DNA of 64,000 nt from an uncultured Bacteroidales bacterium (GCA_934693135.1 CAKUVA010000006.1:1-64000); one strand, 5' to 3'; shown: positions 44,548 to 54,796, counted from the first letter of the stretch. Notes: a model not told the origin generated them from the sequence alone. Numbers and translations are program-made.

Positions 44548-44624
44548 AAATTTTCAAAAACGTTTCATTTCTAAAAAAAATAGCTATCTTGCCATCAATA
44601 AAAAACTTAATAGCAATTACCTAT

Positions 44625-46319
44625 ATGAAACGGCACCTAACAATTTTTCTAACCTTTTTGGCTATAAATGTAGTAGCCAAGGCTCAAAGTGTAATTACTT
44701 ACTATTCCGGAAGTGCCTTTGAACAAAAGACACATACAATAAAATTCAAAGTTCTCGACAGCCTTTCCAAACAGCCGATAGAATTTGCAACAGCATATCT
44801 TGTTCCTCATGGAGATACGGTCATAACTCATTTTACGGTTTCTTCACAAAATGGTGATGTGTCATTTGCCAATATCGTAAAAGGAAAATATTGGGTCAAT
44901 GTGGAGATTCTTGGATACAATTCTTACAAAAAAGAATTTGCCATAAATTCTGACAATGCAGTCCCTAAGGAGATCCTACTGTACGAGAGTAAGGATTTCA
45001 TTGATGCCGCGACAATAACCGGCCTGGCGGATCCTATACGCCAGGTGAAGGATACTATCATATATAATGCAACAGCTTTCAAGGTGGGGAGCAATGCTAT
45101 GCTTGAGGAATTGCTCAAGACTATGCCTGGAATTGAGGTCAATAACGGAAAAGTTACTGTGAACGGGAAGAAAGTTTCAGAGATTACCGTAAACGGCAAG
45201 ACTTTCTTTTTCGGAGATATGTCTGTGGCTTTGAAAAATCTCCCAGCGAAAATAATCGACAAAATAAAAGTTATCGACAAGGAGAATAAAGAATCGGGAG
45301 AAATAGGTATGCGATCATCTTTGACAGACAAGCGCGTCATGGATGTGGAACTTAATCCTGAATTTACCAAGGGAGTTTTCGGAAACGTAGCCATCGGCGG
45401 TGGCATCGGATGGGATAACCATTTGAATGAAGACAAACCCACGATAAAAGAGCTATATTCTGGAAAAGTATTTTCAAGCATATATGGGAAGAAAGATCAA
45501 GTTACAATTCTTGCTGATGGTAACAACGAGGCTATCAGCAACGGATATGGGACAAAGGGTGGAGTCAATTACTCGACCAGTCAAGTAAAAGGAATAGATG
45601 CAAACATATCTATGGTCGGCTCTCTTGGAAGGCAGAACTCAGAGGATAAAACCAAGACCAGATATTTCCAGAATTCTGAGATGGTATTAGATAAGAATAA
45701 CGCCTCGAAATCAGAATCTAATAACAAGAAAATTTCAACATTCCTTGACGTAAAAAACACTAAAACAGAAAAAATAGAATTCCAAATCAAACCTGAAATC
45801 TCAGTGTCACGGCGTAAATATGGCGATATCTCCAATGGCTTTACTAATGACTATGCCATAGAAGATCAGACTGATGGAAATGATACGGATTTAACATCAA
45901 AAGGATGGTTGTCAACCGATATCAAAGACATCGGGAGAAGGGGTCGGAATATAATGCTCTTCTCAAAGTATAATCTACAAAGAAACGAGAATTATCACGA
46001 TGAAATTCTTGGTATGAAATCAGCCTCGTCATCTACCTCAAATGAGCTGCATTATGACATGAACAGAAAGAATTTCAGCAACATGACTACATTGTCATAT
46101 TCTGAGCCTATAGGTAAGAATTGGTCTATATTTGTTTCTGAAAAATTCAAGTTTGACATGTCAAGTTCGAATACCGCAGCAAAAGATTTCAGAACAAATC
46201 TCACTCGTGAAGATTTATCTTCAGACAGCCGTATCGACAACTATAGCCTTACGGAGAATTTGCGCGTAATGTATTCAAAAAAAAATGAATATTTATGCAG
46301 GGGCGTCATTAACACATAG
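44625..46319 (+). pseudogene. Outer-membrane beta-barrel protein, N-terminal part of a broken gene
   Basis: Signal peptide (MKRHLTIFLTFLAINVVAKAQ), a carboxypeptidase-regulatory-like beta domain (about 35-120), a TonB-plug-like region (LEELLKTMPGIEVNNGKVTVNGKKV, about 165-240), then the start of a beta-barrel of the outer-membrane protein beta-barrel family. The frame leaves the barrel at a run of nine As (46277-46285); with eight As it continues MNIYAGASLTHRKTYNSLWHTA, a typical barrel strand, before meeting a TAA at about 46351. At least two lesions therefore separate it from the rest of the barrel. The gene lies in an accessory spot between rodA and fabG. Confidence 0.8.
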
Positions 46320-46362
46320 AAAAACATATAATTCATTGTGGCATACCGCATAAGGTCAGCGT

Positions 46363-47430
46363 TTGAAAAATGACTGGAAAACAAACATATCTCCCTATCT
46401 ACAGATTAAATCAGGAAGAGTTCAGATGCTTTTTGACTCCTTTTCGACGCCTGTAAAAGGCTCTGAGATATTTCCAGCCGTGATAATTACATCACCTACA
46501 GATGTGCAGACCGGAAACGTATTCTTAAGGCAGCCATATTCATACGAGCTTTTTACAGATTATAGTTATACTGTTGGTAATAAATATCATATCTCTATCA
46601 TGCTTATATCTCACCTAAATACTGATGAGATTGTGTATGCTAACTGGTTTGATGCAAATGGTATCCGTAATTCATTTCCTGTTAATGCCAGAAAACCATC
46701 TGCAGATATCAGATTAGACTATTCATTTTGGAAATATCTGGACAATCAAAAACATTGGATAATCCATATATATGGTATTGCACAATATAATTATCAGATA
46801 GGATATCAATCGACGAAGACGATGTCTGGTCTCACTGAATATTCAGATTTTGATTACAATACATTCATTGCAGGACTCTATGGAAATCGCTCAGGCTCGA
46901 ATTTTTATGACGGGACAAGCGGATTTAGGGAGAGCAAGACCAATATATTCGATGAAAAATGTGTCATCTATTGCCGCTATCATACAGAAAATCTATCGTT
47001 GGGATTGCAGTTGGGATTAAATTATTATAATTCAAGATATTCGCTTGTAACAAAAGCCAATAAAGATGTCCTGAAATTTTATGCGGTACCATCAGTCACA
47101 TATGATTTTCCCTTAGGTCTGTCAGTCTATAGCGAATTTGCGTATGAGAAATATCATGGCTATGGCAAAGGTCTTGATAGGAATGTTTACAACTGGGATA
47201 TGTCTTTCAGTAAAGATTTCAAGATGCTGTCATTGACACTATCAGGGAAAGATCTACTTAACAGCAGCGTAAAACAGACACATTCTGCATCTTCCGAATA
47301 TTATCAGACTATGCTTTCACGGATACTTGGTAGAAGAGTTATGCTGACATTGACTTATAGCTTCGGCAAAGGAAATGAGCATCTCAAAGGTGTTGCAGAT
47401 AGATTTGCAAGGACATCTGAAATATATTGA
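46363..47430 (+). pseudogene. Outer-membrane beta-barrel protein, C-terminal part of a broken gene
   Basis: A 355-residue frame beginning at a TTG (LKNDWKTNISPYLQIKSGRVQ), which continues the barrel of the upstream fragment in homologous order. It has alternating aromatic strands such as FKMLSLTLSGKDLLNSSV and the final VMLTLTYSFGKGN, typical barrel end strands, followed by a short tail. It has no signal peptide or start of its own. The two fragments together would make a protein of about 930 residues. Confidence 0.8.
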
Positions 47431-47490
47431 TTGTTGCAAGTTGGTTTAGCCTGTATAATTTATATGGAGACTCTACTAGTTAAACAATAT

Positions 47491-47526
47491 GGGGCTGACT
47501 AAAAGCATTAGTCAGGCCCCTTTTTC
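47491..47526 (+). terminator. Terminator after the outer-membrane pseudogene
   Basis: GGGGC-TGACTAA pairs with TTAGTCA-G-GCCCC (one bulge), five-base loop, then TTTTTCTTG. It is good in the plus direction and sits between convergent genes. Confidence 0.85.
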
Positions 47527-47622
47527 TTGTTTTTCGGCGAGGTTAACTCAAACTATTTTCTGAAATTCTCAGAGAGTTATTCTGACCTTTTGGGTCAGCC
47601 TCGCAAATAAATTATTTTCTTT

Positions 47623-48369
47623 TTAGCAATTCATTGCACCGCAGACATGAATAACCTGTCCGCTGACATATGATGAAAGGTCACTGGCAAGGAAGAGAGC
47701 GACTTTGGCAACATCTTCCGGTGTACCGCCACGACGAAGAGGAATAGTCTTAATCCACTGTTCACGGACTTCTTCTGGAAGAGCGTTGGTCATATCTGAA
47801 ATGATGAAGCCTGGTGCAATACAGTTCGCACGAATACCACGAGGACCCATTTCCTTGGCAATAGACTTGGCAAGACCTATAAGACCAGCCTTGGAAGCTG
47901 AATAGTTGCACTGTCCTGCATTACCAGAAACACCAACGACTGAAGACATATTGATAATGCTTCCACCCCTCTGACGAGCCATGATAGGAGTCAATGCATG
48001 AATGAAATTGAATGCTGATTTAAGGTTCACATTGATGACAGCATCCCACTGAGACTCGCTCATGCGAAGCATAAGGCCATCCTTGGTAATACCTGCATTG
48101 TTCACAAGAATGTCGATATGTCCAAAATCAGCCATAATCTGATCTACAACCTCCTGTGTCTGGGTAAAGTCAGCAGCATTCGAAGCATACCCTTTAACCT
48201 TATGTCCGAAAGCCTCAAGTTCCTTGATAGTTTCCTCTGCAGCTTCATTTATCACAAGATCAGTAAAAGCAACGTCAGCACCCTCAGAAGCAAACTTTAG
48301 GGCAATTGCCTTTCCTATACCTTTTGCAGCTCCAGTAACAAGAGCTACTTTTCCGTCAAGTAATCCCAT
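47623..48369 (-). CDS. fabG: 3-oxoacyl-[acyl-carrier-protein] reductase
   Basis: NADPH-dependent reductase of fatty-acid elongation, 248 residues: TGAAKGIGKAIA (cofactor loop), NNAGIT, the catalytic SSVVG...YSASKAG triad region (Ser, Tyr, Lys) and the RANCIAPGFI segment, ending in the usual SGQVIHVCGAMNC. It is transcribed away from the tRNA-Leu gene. Confidence 0.94.
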   Translation of the reverse strand: MGLLDGKVALVTGAAKGIGKAIALKFASEGADVAFTDLVINEAAEETIKELEAFGHKVKGYASNAADFTQTQEVVDQIMADFGHIDILVNNAGITKDGLMLRMSESQWDAVINVNLKSAFNFIHALTPIMARQRGGSIINMSSVVGVSGNAGQCNYSASKAGLIGLAKSIAKEMGPRGIRANCIAPGFIISDMTNALPEEVREQWIKTIPLRRGGTPEDVAKVALFLASDLSSYVSGQVIHVCGAMNC

Positions 48370-48396
48370 AATATTTTATTTTTAAACAATTTTATT

Positions 48397-48404
48397 TAAC
48401 TTTG
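48397..48404 (+). promoter_or_regulatory. -7 box of the tRNA-Leu gene
   Basis: TAACTTTG, perfect match, 12 bases before the first base of the tRNA. Confidence 0.6.
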
Positions 48405-48416
48405 TAACTCCAATTC

Positions 48417-48502
48417 GCTTTGGTGGTGGAATTGGTAGACACGAGGGACTTAAAATCCCTTGGGCAGCAATGCCTGTACGGGTTCAAGTCCCGTCCGAAG
48501 CA
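48417..48502 (+). tRNA. tRNA-Leu (anticodon TAA)
   Basis: Acceptor arms GCTTTGG and CCGAAGC pair over seven bases with one wobble; D-arm GGTGGAATTGGTAGACAC; anticodon loop CTTAAAA with stem GGGA/TCCC-type pairing; a long class II variable arm (TGGGCAGCAATGCCTG) and T-arm CGGGTTCAAGTCCCG. The discriminator is A, and CCA is not encoded. The long variable arm and the TAA anticodon identify leucine. Confidence 0.97.
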
Positions 48503-48506
48503 CAAG

Positions 48507-48542
48507 AAAACATTGCATCGCTTATAGCGACGCAATGTTTTT
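48507..48542. terminator. Bidirectional terminator between tRNA-Leu and the acyl-CoA synthetase gene
   Basis: AAACATTGC-A-TCGC pairs with GCGA-C-GCAATGTTT, loop TTATA, flanked by A- and T-runs. It overlaps the stop codon of the minus-strand gene at 48522. Confidence 0.85.
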
Positions 48543-50429
48543 CTCGTTTAACAAGTTCTTGCCATCTGGAGTAAGAGCATAGGCAATACGATCTGCATAG
48601 TGCTTCTCTACCTTACCACGAACAATCTTCATCGTACTATTCACCATGTGATTCTGCTCCGTAAACGGCTCGTCAGCAACAATAATAGCCGCAGGAAGCC
48701 ATCTTTCAGGGAACATGCCTGCTCGCGAGCCACCCTTGCGATAAGAGTTCACTTCATCCTGTATCTTCTTAAGCATAAGTTCTTTAGCCTCATGAGAGTT
48801 AATGTCAATATCAGGATTTCCCGCCTTAACATATTCCTTCAGAGCTTCTTTATTCGGAACAATCACCACTGTTGTATAAGGATCTTGATTATTATGAAGC
48901 ACTACCTGATCTATGAACTTAGAACTATCAGTAAGTGAATCCTCAAACCCTTCCGGACTATATTTCTCGCCGTCAGCAGATATAAGCAAAGACTTGAAAC
49001 GGCCAACCACATAAAGGAAATTCTTGTCTCTCATATAGCCCATATCCCCGGTATGAAGCCATCCGTCCACCACAGTCTCAGCTGTAGCCGTAGGATTCTT
49101 CCAATACCCGGCCATTACATTCTCCCCCTTAATGACAATCTCTCCCCTCTCACCATAACCAAGTGACTTGCCATCGGAATCACATATCTTAATCTCCATC
49201 GGTCTGACAACATAGCCGGAAGAACCGAAGATACAATGTTCAAATGAATTAGAAGATATTATCGGGGTTGCTTCAGAAAGCCCATAACCCTGGAACATCG
49301 GAATACCTATAGCACAATAATATCTCTGAAGTTCGATATCCAAAAGAGCTCCGCCACCAACGAAAAACATCATCCTGCCACCGAAGCCCTGGCGAACATT
49401 CTTGAAAATAAGTTTGTCAAACAAAGCCATAAGAGGCTTCTTCCAGAGTTGAAGAATTCCACCGCGATTATAATATTCTTTATTATAAGAGATTGCAAGA
49501 TTTAATGCAAAGTTGTACAATTTCTCAACCTTAGGACCTTTAGCTTTGATTCCAGACTCCACATTCTTCTTAAAATTACGCGCGAGTGCCGGAACGGAAA
49601 GCATCACATGCGGACGCACTTCTTTTATGGCCATAGGGATATTCTTCAATGATGCCATAGCAGTCTTTCCCACAGGAACCGTAGCTATACTACCGCCATA
49701 AGACATCATAGTATAGAATCCAGCGACATGTGCAAAACAATGATCAAGAGGCAAGATAATGAGCATCACGGCATCCATAGGAATCTTTACGACAGAATGC
49801 GCCTGCTCTACATTGGCCGTATAGTTTCTATGTGTAAGAAGAATTCCTTTAGGGTCAGCCGTTGTTCCAGAAGTATAGCTGATATTTGCATAATCATCAG
49901 GACCAATAGATTTATACCTTGCTTCAAGTTCACCAGGATGTTCCTTCATGAACTTGTCTCCAAGTCTCATGACTTCAGACATAGGTATTTCATTATCCTG
50001 ATATTCAGGCATATCATCAAATACAATAATCTTCTCCACAGCAGGGACATCACTGATGATTCGTCTCACCTTAGGAAGCTGTGTTTTGGAAACCATCACA
50101 AAACGAGAGTCGGAATGTCTAATTCTAAACACAAGATCACTTCCTTCCTCAAGCTTTATGGAAAGCGGGACATTGACCGCACCGGCATAGAGAATACCAA
50201 GTTCTCCGATAACCCACATGTTACGTCCCTCTGAAAGGAGCGAAACCTTATCCCCCTTATTTAAGCCCAAAGACATAAGACCGGCAGCTACCCTGTAAGC
50301 CTCACATCTTGTCTGTTCAAATGTTGTTTCAGTCCAGCTGTCTGCCGGTTTCTCGCGGAGAAACACATGAGAAGCAAATTCATGCGTATATTTTTCCACG
50401 AAGTCGATAATAGTTGGTCTATTCGTCAT
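48522..50429 (-). CDS. Long-chain acyl-CoA synthetase (AMP-forming)
   Basis: A 635-residue adenylate-forming enzyme that activates fatty acids to acyl-CoA via acyl-AMP. Motifs: ISYTSGTTADPKG (P-loop), QGYGLSEATPI, and WLHTGDMGYMRD with the hinge VVGRFKSLLISADGEKYSPEG. Length and motif set fit the long-chain group. It follows the deoxynucleoside kinase gene by 18 bases in the same direction. Confidence 0.9.
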   Translation of the reverse strand: MTNRPTIIDFVEKYTHEFASHVFLREKPADSWTETTFEQTRCEAYRVAAGLMSLGLNKGDKVSLLSEGRNMWVIGELGILYAGAVNVPLSIKLEEGSDLVFRIRHSDSRFVMVSKTQLPKVRRIISDVPAVEKIIVFDDMPEYQDNEIPMSEVMRLGDKFMKEHPGELEARYKSIGPDDYANISYTSGTTADPKGILLTHRNYTANVEQAHSVVKIPMDAVMLIILPLDHCFAHVAGFYTMMSYGGSIATVPVGKTAMASLKNIPMAIKEVRPHVMLSVPALARNFKKNVESGIKAKGPKVEKLYNFALNLAISYNKEYYNRGGILQLWKKPLMALFDKLIFKNVRQGFGGRMMFFVGGGALLDIELQRYYCAIGIPMFQGYGLSEATPIISSNSFEHCIFGSSGYVVRPMEIKICDSDGKSLGYGERGEIVIKGENVMAGYWKNPTATAETVVDGWLHTGDMGYMRDKNFLYVVGRFKSLLISADGEKYSPEGFEDSLTDSSKFIDQVVLHNNQDPYTTVVIVPNKEALKEYVKAGNPDIDINSHEAKELMLKKIQDEVNSYRKGGSRAGMFPERWLPAAIIVADEPFTEQNHMVNSTMKIVRGKVEKHYADRIAYALTPDGKNLLNEKNIASL

Positions 50430-50447
50430 AATTTTTTGTTTTTCAAG

Positions 50448-51083
50448 TTATTTCTCCGATGACCCTTCAGAAGGGAAAAGTCCAAAAAGCTCGGAATCAA
50501 TCATATCCGTTACCGCTTCAAAATCTTCCGGCTTATTCCCGAACTTATAACGATCCGCATCTATTACAAGAAGATGACCAGTATAAGATTCAATCCACTT
50601 TTCATAGCGGTTATTCAATCCTGTAAGATAATCGATTCTAATGGTTTTTTCATACTCTCTTCCACGTTTCTGTATCTGCGAAACAAGATTAGGTATGGAA
50701 GACTTCAGATATATTAGCAAATCCGGCATCTTCACAAGTGACATCATGAGATCAAACAAATCAGAATATGTCTCAAAATCCCTCGAGCTCATTAGACCCA
50801 TATCATGCAGGTTCGGTGCAAAAATTCTCGCATCTTCATAGATAGTCCTATCCTGAATGATGACATCCTTATCTTTAGAAATGTCTACGACATCTTTGAA
50901 ACGCTTGTTCAAAAAATATATTTGCAGGTTGAAAGACCATCTGCTCATATCTTCATAGAAATCTGAAAGATAAGGATTAAAATCCACCGATTCAAACTTT
51001 GGTGTCCATCCATATCTGGATGCCAGCATCTTGGTAAGAGTGGTCTTTCCACTGCCTATATTACCGGCGATAGCGATATGCAT
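50448..51083 (-). CDS. Deoxynucleoside kinase (copy 1)
   Basis: Phosphorylates deoxynucleosides (dNK/deoxyadenosine-deoxyguanosine kinase family). The 211-residue protein has the P-loop GNIGSGKTTL, the DRTIYEDARIFA segment (substrate and ERS-like catalytic region) and KRGREYEKTI of the lid. A second copy lies at 62831-63451, clearly a paralogue by aligned motifs. In the copy here the segment after DRT reads IYEDARIFAPNL; in the other, IFEGVYIFVANN, a likely difference in substrate pocket. Confidence 0.88.
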   Translation of the reverse strand: MHIAIAGNIGSGKTTLTKMLASRYGWTPKFESVDFNPYLSDFYEDMSRWSFNLQIYFLNKRFKDVVDISKDKDVIIQDRTIYEDARIFAPNLHDMGLMSSRDFETYSDLFDLMMSLVKMPDLLIYLKSSIPNLVSQIQKRGREYEKTIRIDYLTGLNNRYEKWIESYTGHLLVIDADRYKFGNKPEDFEAVTDMIDSELFGLFPSEGSSEK

Positions 51084-51114
51084 AACTCAATGATAATTAC
51101 TTATTTATATAAAA

Positions 51115-51155
51115 TATCATCTCTTCTTGAGACAAGATCCCAAAAAGAGATGATA
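51115..51155 (-). terminator. Hairpin between the hypothetical lipoprotein gene and the kinase gene
   Basis: Perfect 11-bp stem (TATCATCTCTT with AAGAGATGATA) with a 19-base loop, followed on the minus strand by TTTTATATAAAT. Probably the terminator of the lipoprotein gene at 51215. Confidence 0.6.
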
Positions 51156-51214
51156 CAAAATTAAGAAATTTCCATTTAGTGACCAAACGGGCTGGAACTT
51201 AAAGACATCACATG

Positions 51215-51709
51215 CTACTTAACGAACACAAATCTTGCGATATCACTTTCTGTCTTTTTCCCATTTACATAGAATCGTCTTGTAATGTTCAACTTTCCAG
51301 ACACCGTCAACCGACATTTATTAAAAATCGTGATTGTATCAGAGGTTCCATCCCCCCAGTTAATCACAACATCAGAATTATCAATATCCTCTGAGCCATC
51401 AAGCTCGCCAAACGTAAGCATGGAGTTCCCGTAAGTATCACTGGTCAATCTCAATCCATAAAATATAGGAAAGTACGCTTTCGTCTCCACGATTTCCGGA
51501 CTATATGTTTTTCCATCATACGTGATAAGTATCTTTCCGACATCGATTCCTGATTCAGGAGTATCAAGCAAGTTGTCACCTCCCTCATCTGTCAAGTAAA
51601 TATAAAGTTCGATCGGAGATATATCATATATAATCTCAGACCCAAATTCAGAGCAAGATGAAAGGCTCAACAAAGCCATCACCGCAGTTATCGCTTTTAT
51701 AATTTTCAT
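51215..51709 (-). CDS. Hypothetical small lipoprotein
   Basis: A 164-residue protein with a lipoprotein signal (ALLSLSSC, Cys about 19) and a beta-rich mature part with VVINWGDGTSD, which resembles a PKD-like or Ig-like strand pattern but is too short to assign. No family recognised. The gene stands alone with a hairpin after it. Confidence 0.7.
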   Translation of the reverse strand: MKIIKAITAVMALLSLSSCSEFGSEIIYDISPIELYIYLTDEGGDNLLDTPESGIDVGKILITYDGKTYSPEIVETKAYFPIFYGLRLTSDTYGNSMLTFGELDGSEDIDNSDVVINWGDGTSDTITIFNKCRLTVSGKLNITRRFYVNGKKTESDIARFVFVK

Positions 51710-51865
51710 GTCAATGTTTTTATTCTCGCCTACATAAGATGCAGAAGGCAGCTCACACGTTGCATGATTTCACCGCAGTTTCGAAGATTTCGCCACATAT
51801 TAGCCCTATTCGTCAAATTAAACCATTTGTAGTCACATAAATTTATTTATGAATTTTTTATCAGC

Positions 51866-51873
51866 TATTTTTG
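51866..51873 (+). promoter_or_regulatory. -7 box of the acyl-CoA ligase-like gene
   Basis: TATTTTTG, perfect match, 42 bases before the ATG at 51916; an earlier in-frame TTG at 51871 lies inside it. Confidence 0.55.
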
Positions 51874-51915
51874 CAGGTACATAACGAAAAGACATTGACA
51901 TTTAATAAAAAATTT

Positions 51916-53547
51916 ATGAACACAGAATTCAGACAGATTTTCGAAAGAGAATACACATGGATTTCAGGATTCATGAGAAACGTAAGAAGATACGCAGAAC
52001 GAGAAGCCATGATATTCCCCGATACCGACAGACGTTGGACTTATTCTGAGCTAAACCGCGAAAGCAATAAATTTGCAGCTGCAATGCTCAGGGATGGAAT
52101 GAAAAAAGGTGATGTCATAATGTACCAGCTTCTGAACTGTCCAGAGTTTGTATTCGTGTATGTAGCTTGCCATAAACTACACACTGTAAACGCCCCTGTA
52201 AGTTACAGATTAAGTCCAGGAGAGATTGCGCAAAATATAGATGATTCCAAACCAAGGATTCTACTATTTGACTCGAAGAGAGAGGCAGAGATTCTCGAAG
52301 CTGTAAAACTGGCTACATTCAAGCCTGAAAGGCTCATTGTCACAGACAGCACGAGTCACGATAATATCCTGTCTTACAATGATTATGTAGGGAGTATGAG
52401 CACCGAAGACCCAGTTTTGCCATACGAATTGAATATCTACGACGAAACTACACGTCTCTACACTTCCGGCACCACCGGTCGACAGAAAGGAGTTCCCCTC
52501 ACAAGCATCAATGAGGTCCTCTCCAGCCATGATGTAATGATCCACTTCCCTCTAAACTATAGAGATGTATCCATGAACACAACACCATGGTTCCACAGAG
52601 GAGGCCTGCACTGCGCCGGACCGTGCCCGACACTGTACGCTGGAGGTAGCATGGTGATAATGAGCAAATTCAATGCTGAAAAGACATTGGATTATATCGG
52701 CAAATATCATATCTCATTCGTCGTAGGAGTACCTACTGTACTGGAAGATTTGGCTGATGCTCAGGAAGACAAGCCTCGCGATCTAAGTTCGCTAAGGGGA
52801 ATCGTAACCATGGGCAGCCCGCTGGAGAAAGCATCTTGCATCAGATATCAGAAAATATTGACTCAGAATATATTTAACGGATATGGTACGACAGAAACAT
52901 TCTGGAACACGTTCCTACGTCCGTTCGACCTCCCAGAGTATGCTGGAACAGCCGGAGCTTCCTGCATTGATGACGACGTGAGAGTAGTGAAGGTATTCGA
53001 GGATAGGAAAGCCGAGCCTTGGGAAACTGTTGCAATGGATGGTACAGAAGTCGGTGAAGTCATCATTAACACTCCTGCCAAGTCACCATACTGCTATTAC
53101 AATAACCCTGAAGCAACATCATCTAAGTATTACAAGGATTTTATCTATACCAATGACCTTGCAACATGGGACAAGAAACAGTTCGTAACCATCGTAGGAC
53201 GCAAGGATGATATGATCATTTCTTCAGGAGAAAACATATATCCCACTCAGGTGGAGGAAGTCCTCAACATGAATCCGAAAGTAAAAGACTGCATCGTAAC
53301 AGCTGTTCCAGATAGAGTTCGTGGCCAACTTGTTACAGCTTACGTAATCAAGAGTGACAATTCTCTGACTATCGAAGAGTTGGATCAGTTCTGCAAGGAT
53401 AGTCCATACATAGCAAATTTCAAACGTCCTCGATACTATCGGTTCGTGGAGGAAATTCCGCTAAACGCGACAGGGAAAAAGCTTCACTACAAAATTAAGC
53501 AGACTGCGGCACAAGACCTTGAAGCAGGACTTCTCACTAAAATTTAA
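51916..53547 (+). CDS. Class I adenylate-forming enzyme (acyl-CoA ligase family)
   Basis: A 543-residue protein with the P-loop LYTSGTTGRQKGVPL, FNGYGTTET, YTNDLATWDKKQFVTIVGRKDDMIISSGENIYPTQVEEVL and the terminal LNATGKKLHYKIK lysine region. The set is that of acyl- or aryl-CoA ligases; the substrate is not readable. The start is the ATG at 51916. A second promoter box lies just after its stop for the next gene. Confidence 0.88.
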   Translation: MNTEFRQIFEREYTWISGFMRNVRRYAEREAMIFPDTDRRWTYSELNRESNKFAAAMLRDGMKKGDVIMYQLLNCPEFVFVYVACHKLHTVNAPVSYRLSPGEIAQNIDDSKPRILLFDSKREAEILEAVKLATFKPERLIVTDSTSHDNILSYNDYVGSMSTEDPVLPYELNIYDETTRLYTSGTTGRQKGVPLTSINEVLSSHDVMIHFPLNYRDVSMNTTPWFHRGGLHCAGPCPTLYAGGSMVIMSKFNAEKTLDYIGKYHISFVVGVPTVLEDLADAQEDKPRDLSSLRGIVTMGSPLEKASCIRYQKILTQNIFNGYGTTETFWNTFLRPFDLPEYAGTAGASCIDDDVRVVKVFEDRKAEPWETVAMDGTEVGEVIINTPAKSPYCYYNNPEATSSKYYKDFIYTNDLATWDKKQFVTIVGRKDDMIISSGENIYPTQVEEVLNMNPKVKDCIVTAVPDRVRGQLVTAYVIKSDNSLTIEELDQFCKDSPYIANFKRPRYYRFVEEIPLNATGKKLHYKIKQTAAQDLEAGLLTKI

Positions 53548-53565
53548 AAGCCCGATTTTTATTCG

Positions 53566-53573
53566 TAACTTTG
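53566..53573 (+). promoter_or_regulatory. -7 box of the hypothetical secreted protein gene
   Basis: TAACTTTG, perfect match, only seven bases before the ATG at 53581, which predicts a leaderless message. Confidence 0.5.
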
Positions 53574-53580
53574 CATAGTT

Positions 53581-54222
53581 ATGAATGGAAAAAATATAAT
53601 CAAAATATTGATATCATCTATCCTCCTTGCGGCTATTGCCTTCAATGCAAATGCCCAAGGAGGATTCATTTCAGGTCTAGATGGTGGATTCACATTTACC
53701 CCTGCAAAATGCGGTTCCGCAGGCATGTCATTCAACATGACCACTTCTGGAAAAACTTTCAGAATCATCACATTCTATTATAACAACAGCACCGTAACAG
53801 CGGCTGAGGAGCAATCGGGGAAAAGAAGCATACTTTTTATCGACGGAAAACCGACATTGACCTCATATTCTTCAACCACAAGTCCTAAAATAGGATTTTC
53901 AGCGGGCAAAGAATTGAAAGACAACGAATACATGATAGCATCGCATGATTTCACAGATGATGGTCAGCCTGAGCTTGTAATCGGAGTAGCATCTGCCTCT
54001 GGAGATGGAATGGGCGTCTATATATTTGAATTCGACAACGCATGGAAATGCATCGGAGAAATGGTTACGTCCAAACACAATGTCCGTTCGTGCAGGATTT
54101 TCAGACAGACTATAACCATCAAAGATGCCGACACAGGAGTTCTCTATACATGGACATGGCATAATGGACATTTCGACTTCTTGTCAAGCGACCAAAAAAA
54201 CGACCCATCAGTGTTGTACTAG
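53581..54222 (+). CDS. Hypothetical secreted protein
   Basis: A 213-residue protein with a signal peptide (residues 1-24, ending NANAQ) and a beta-rich mature part with HDFTDDGQPELVIGVASASGDGMGVYIFEF, which resembles a single repeat of an FG-GAP/VCBS-type beta-propeller blade. No close family recognised. The -7 box ends seven bases before the ATG. The 3' end overlaps the convergent queH by 15 bases. Confidence 0.7.
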   Translation: MNGKNIIKILISSILLAAIAFNANAQGGFISGLDGGFTFTPAKCGSAGMSFNMTTSGKTFRIITFYYNNSTVTAAEEQSGKRSILFIDGKPTLTSYSSTTSPKIGFSAGKELKDNEYMIASHDFTDDGQPELVIGVASASGDGMGVYIFEFDNAWKCIGEMVTSKHNVRSCRIFRQTITIKDADTGVLYTWTWHNGHFDFLSSDQKNDPSVLY

Positions 54223-54792
54223 ACTGAATTCACAGCCACAATATAGTTGGTTATAAAAACCATGCTCGCGGATAATTTCGTTTCTGCGTTCCTGTAGTCC
54301 CCCTTTGCGCCAATTCATATCCCACCACGTCACGTCTGGAAACAATCCACACGCATATTTTCCAGCCGCATTGACTTGTGCCAAATCTTTCCAACGCGAT
54401 GATGCAAGCGTTGTCGTCAAGACATCGAAGCCATTCTCATGCGCATATCTTGCTGCACGCTCCAACCTGTATCTGAAACATTCCGTGCACCTGAGCCCTC
54501 TCTCTGGTTCTCTTTCAAGACCCTTTGCTATGCAACGCCACTCATCATGCATATAGCTATCATTGACTATATCCAAGCCTGTTTCCATAGCATATCTAAT
54601 ACATTCATTTTTTCTTTTTTCATACTCGTTTTCAGGAAAGATATTCGAATTACTATAGAATATCACAGGTCTATAGCCATGATTTACAAGGCATTCCACG
54701 ATAGCAGACGAGCATGGCGCACAGCAAGCATGCAGCAGGATGCGTTGGCCAGGGACATTTAGTTCCAATGTATGTTTTATCTTCTGAGACAT
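54208..54792 (-). CDS. queH: Epoxyqueuosine reductase QueH
   Basis: Last step of queuosine tRNA modification, replacing the unrelated QueG in many bacteria. The 194-residue protein has the adjacent-cysteine motif LLHACCAPCS, GLRCTECFRYRLE, and the C-terminal YCGCEFS, which bind metals and a cluster. The -7 box TAAATTTG ends four bases before the ATG, so the message is probably leaderless or the start codon is at the transcription start. Confidence 0.93.
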   Translation of the reverse strand: MSQKIKHTLELNVPGQRILLHACCAPCSSAIVECLVNHGYRPVIFYSNSNIFPENEYEKRKNECIRYAMETGLDIVNDSYMHDEWRCIAKGLEREPERGLRCTECFRYRLERAARYAHENGFDVLTTTLASSRWKDLAQVNAAGKYACGLFPDVTWWDMNWRKGGLQERRNEIIREHGFYNQLYCGCEFSLVQH

Positions 54793-54796
54793 ATTG

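Noticed and set aside
44402..44722. Plus-strand frame of 106 codons spanning repeat copy 2
   Set aside because: It runs through AT-rich DNA, the duplicated rodA end in another frame, and into the outer-membrane gene; no start signal or domain.
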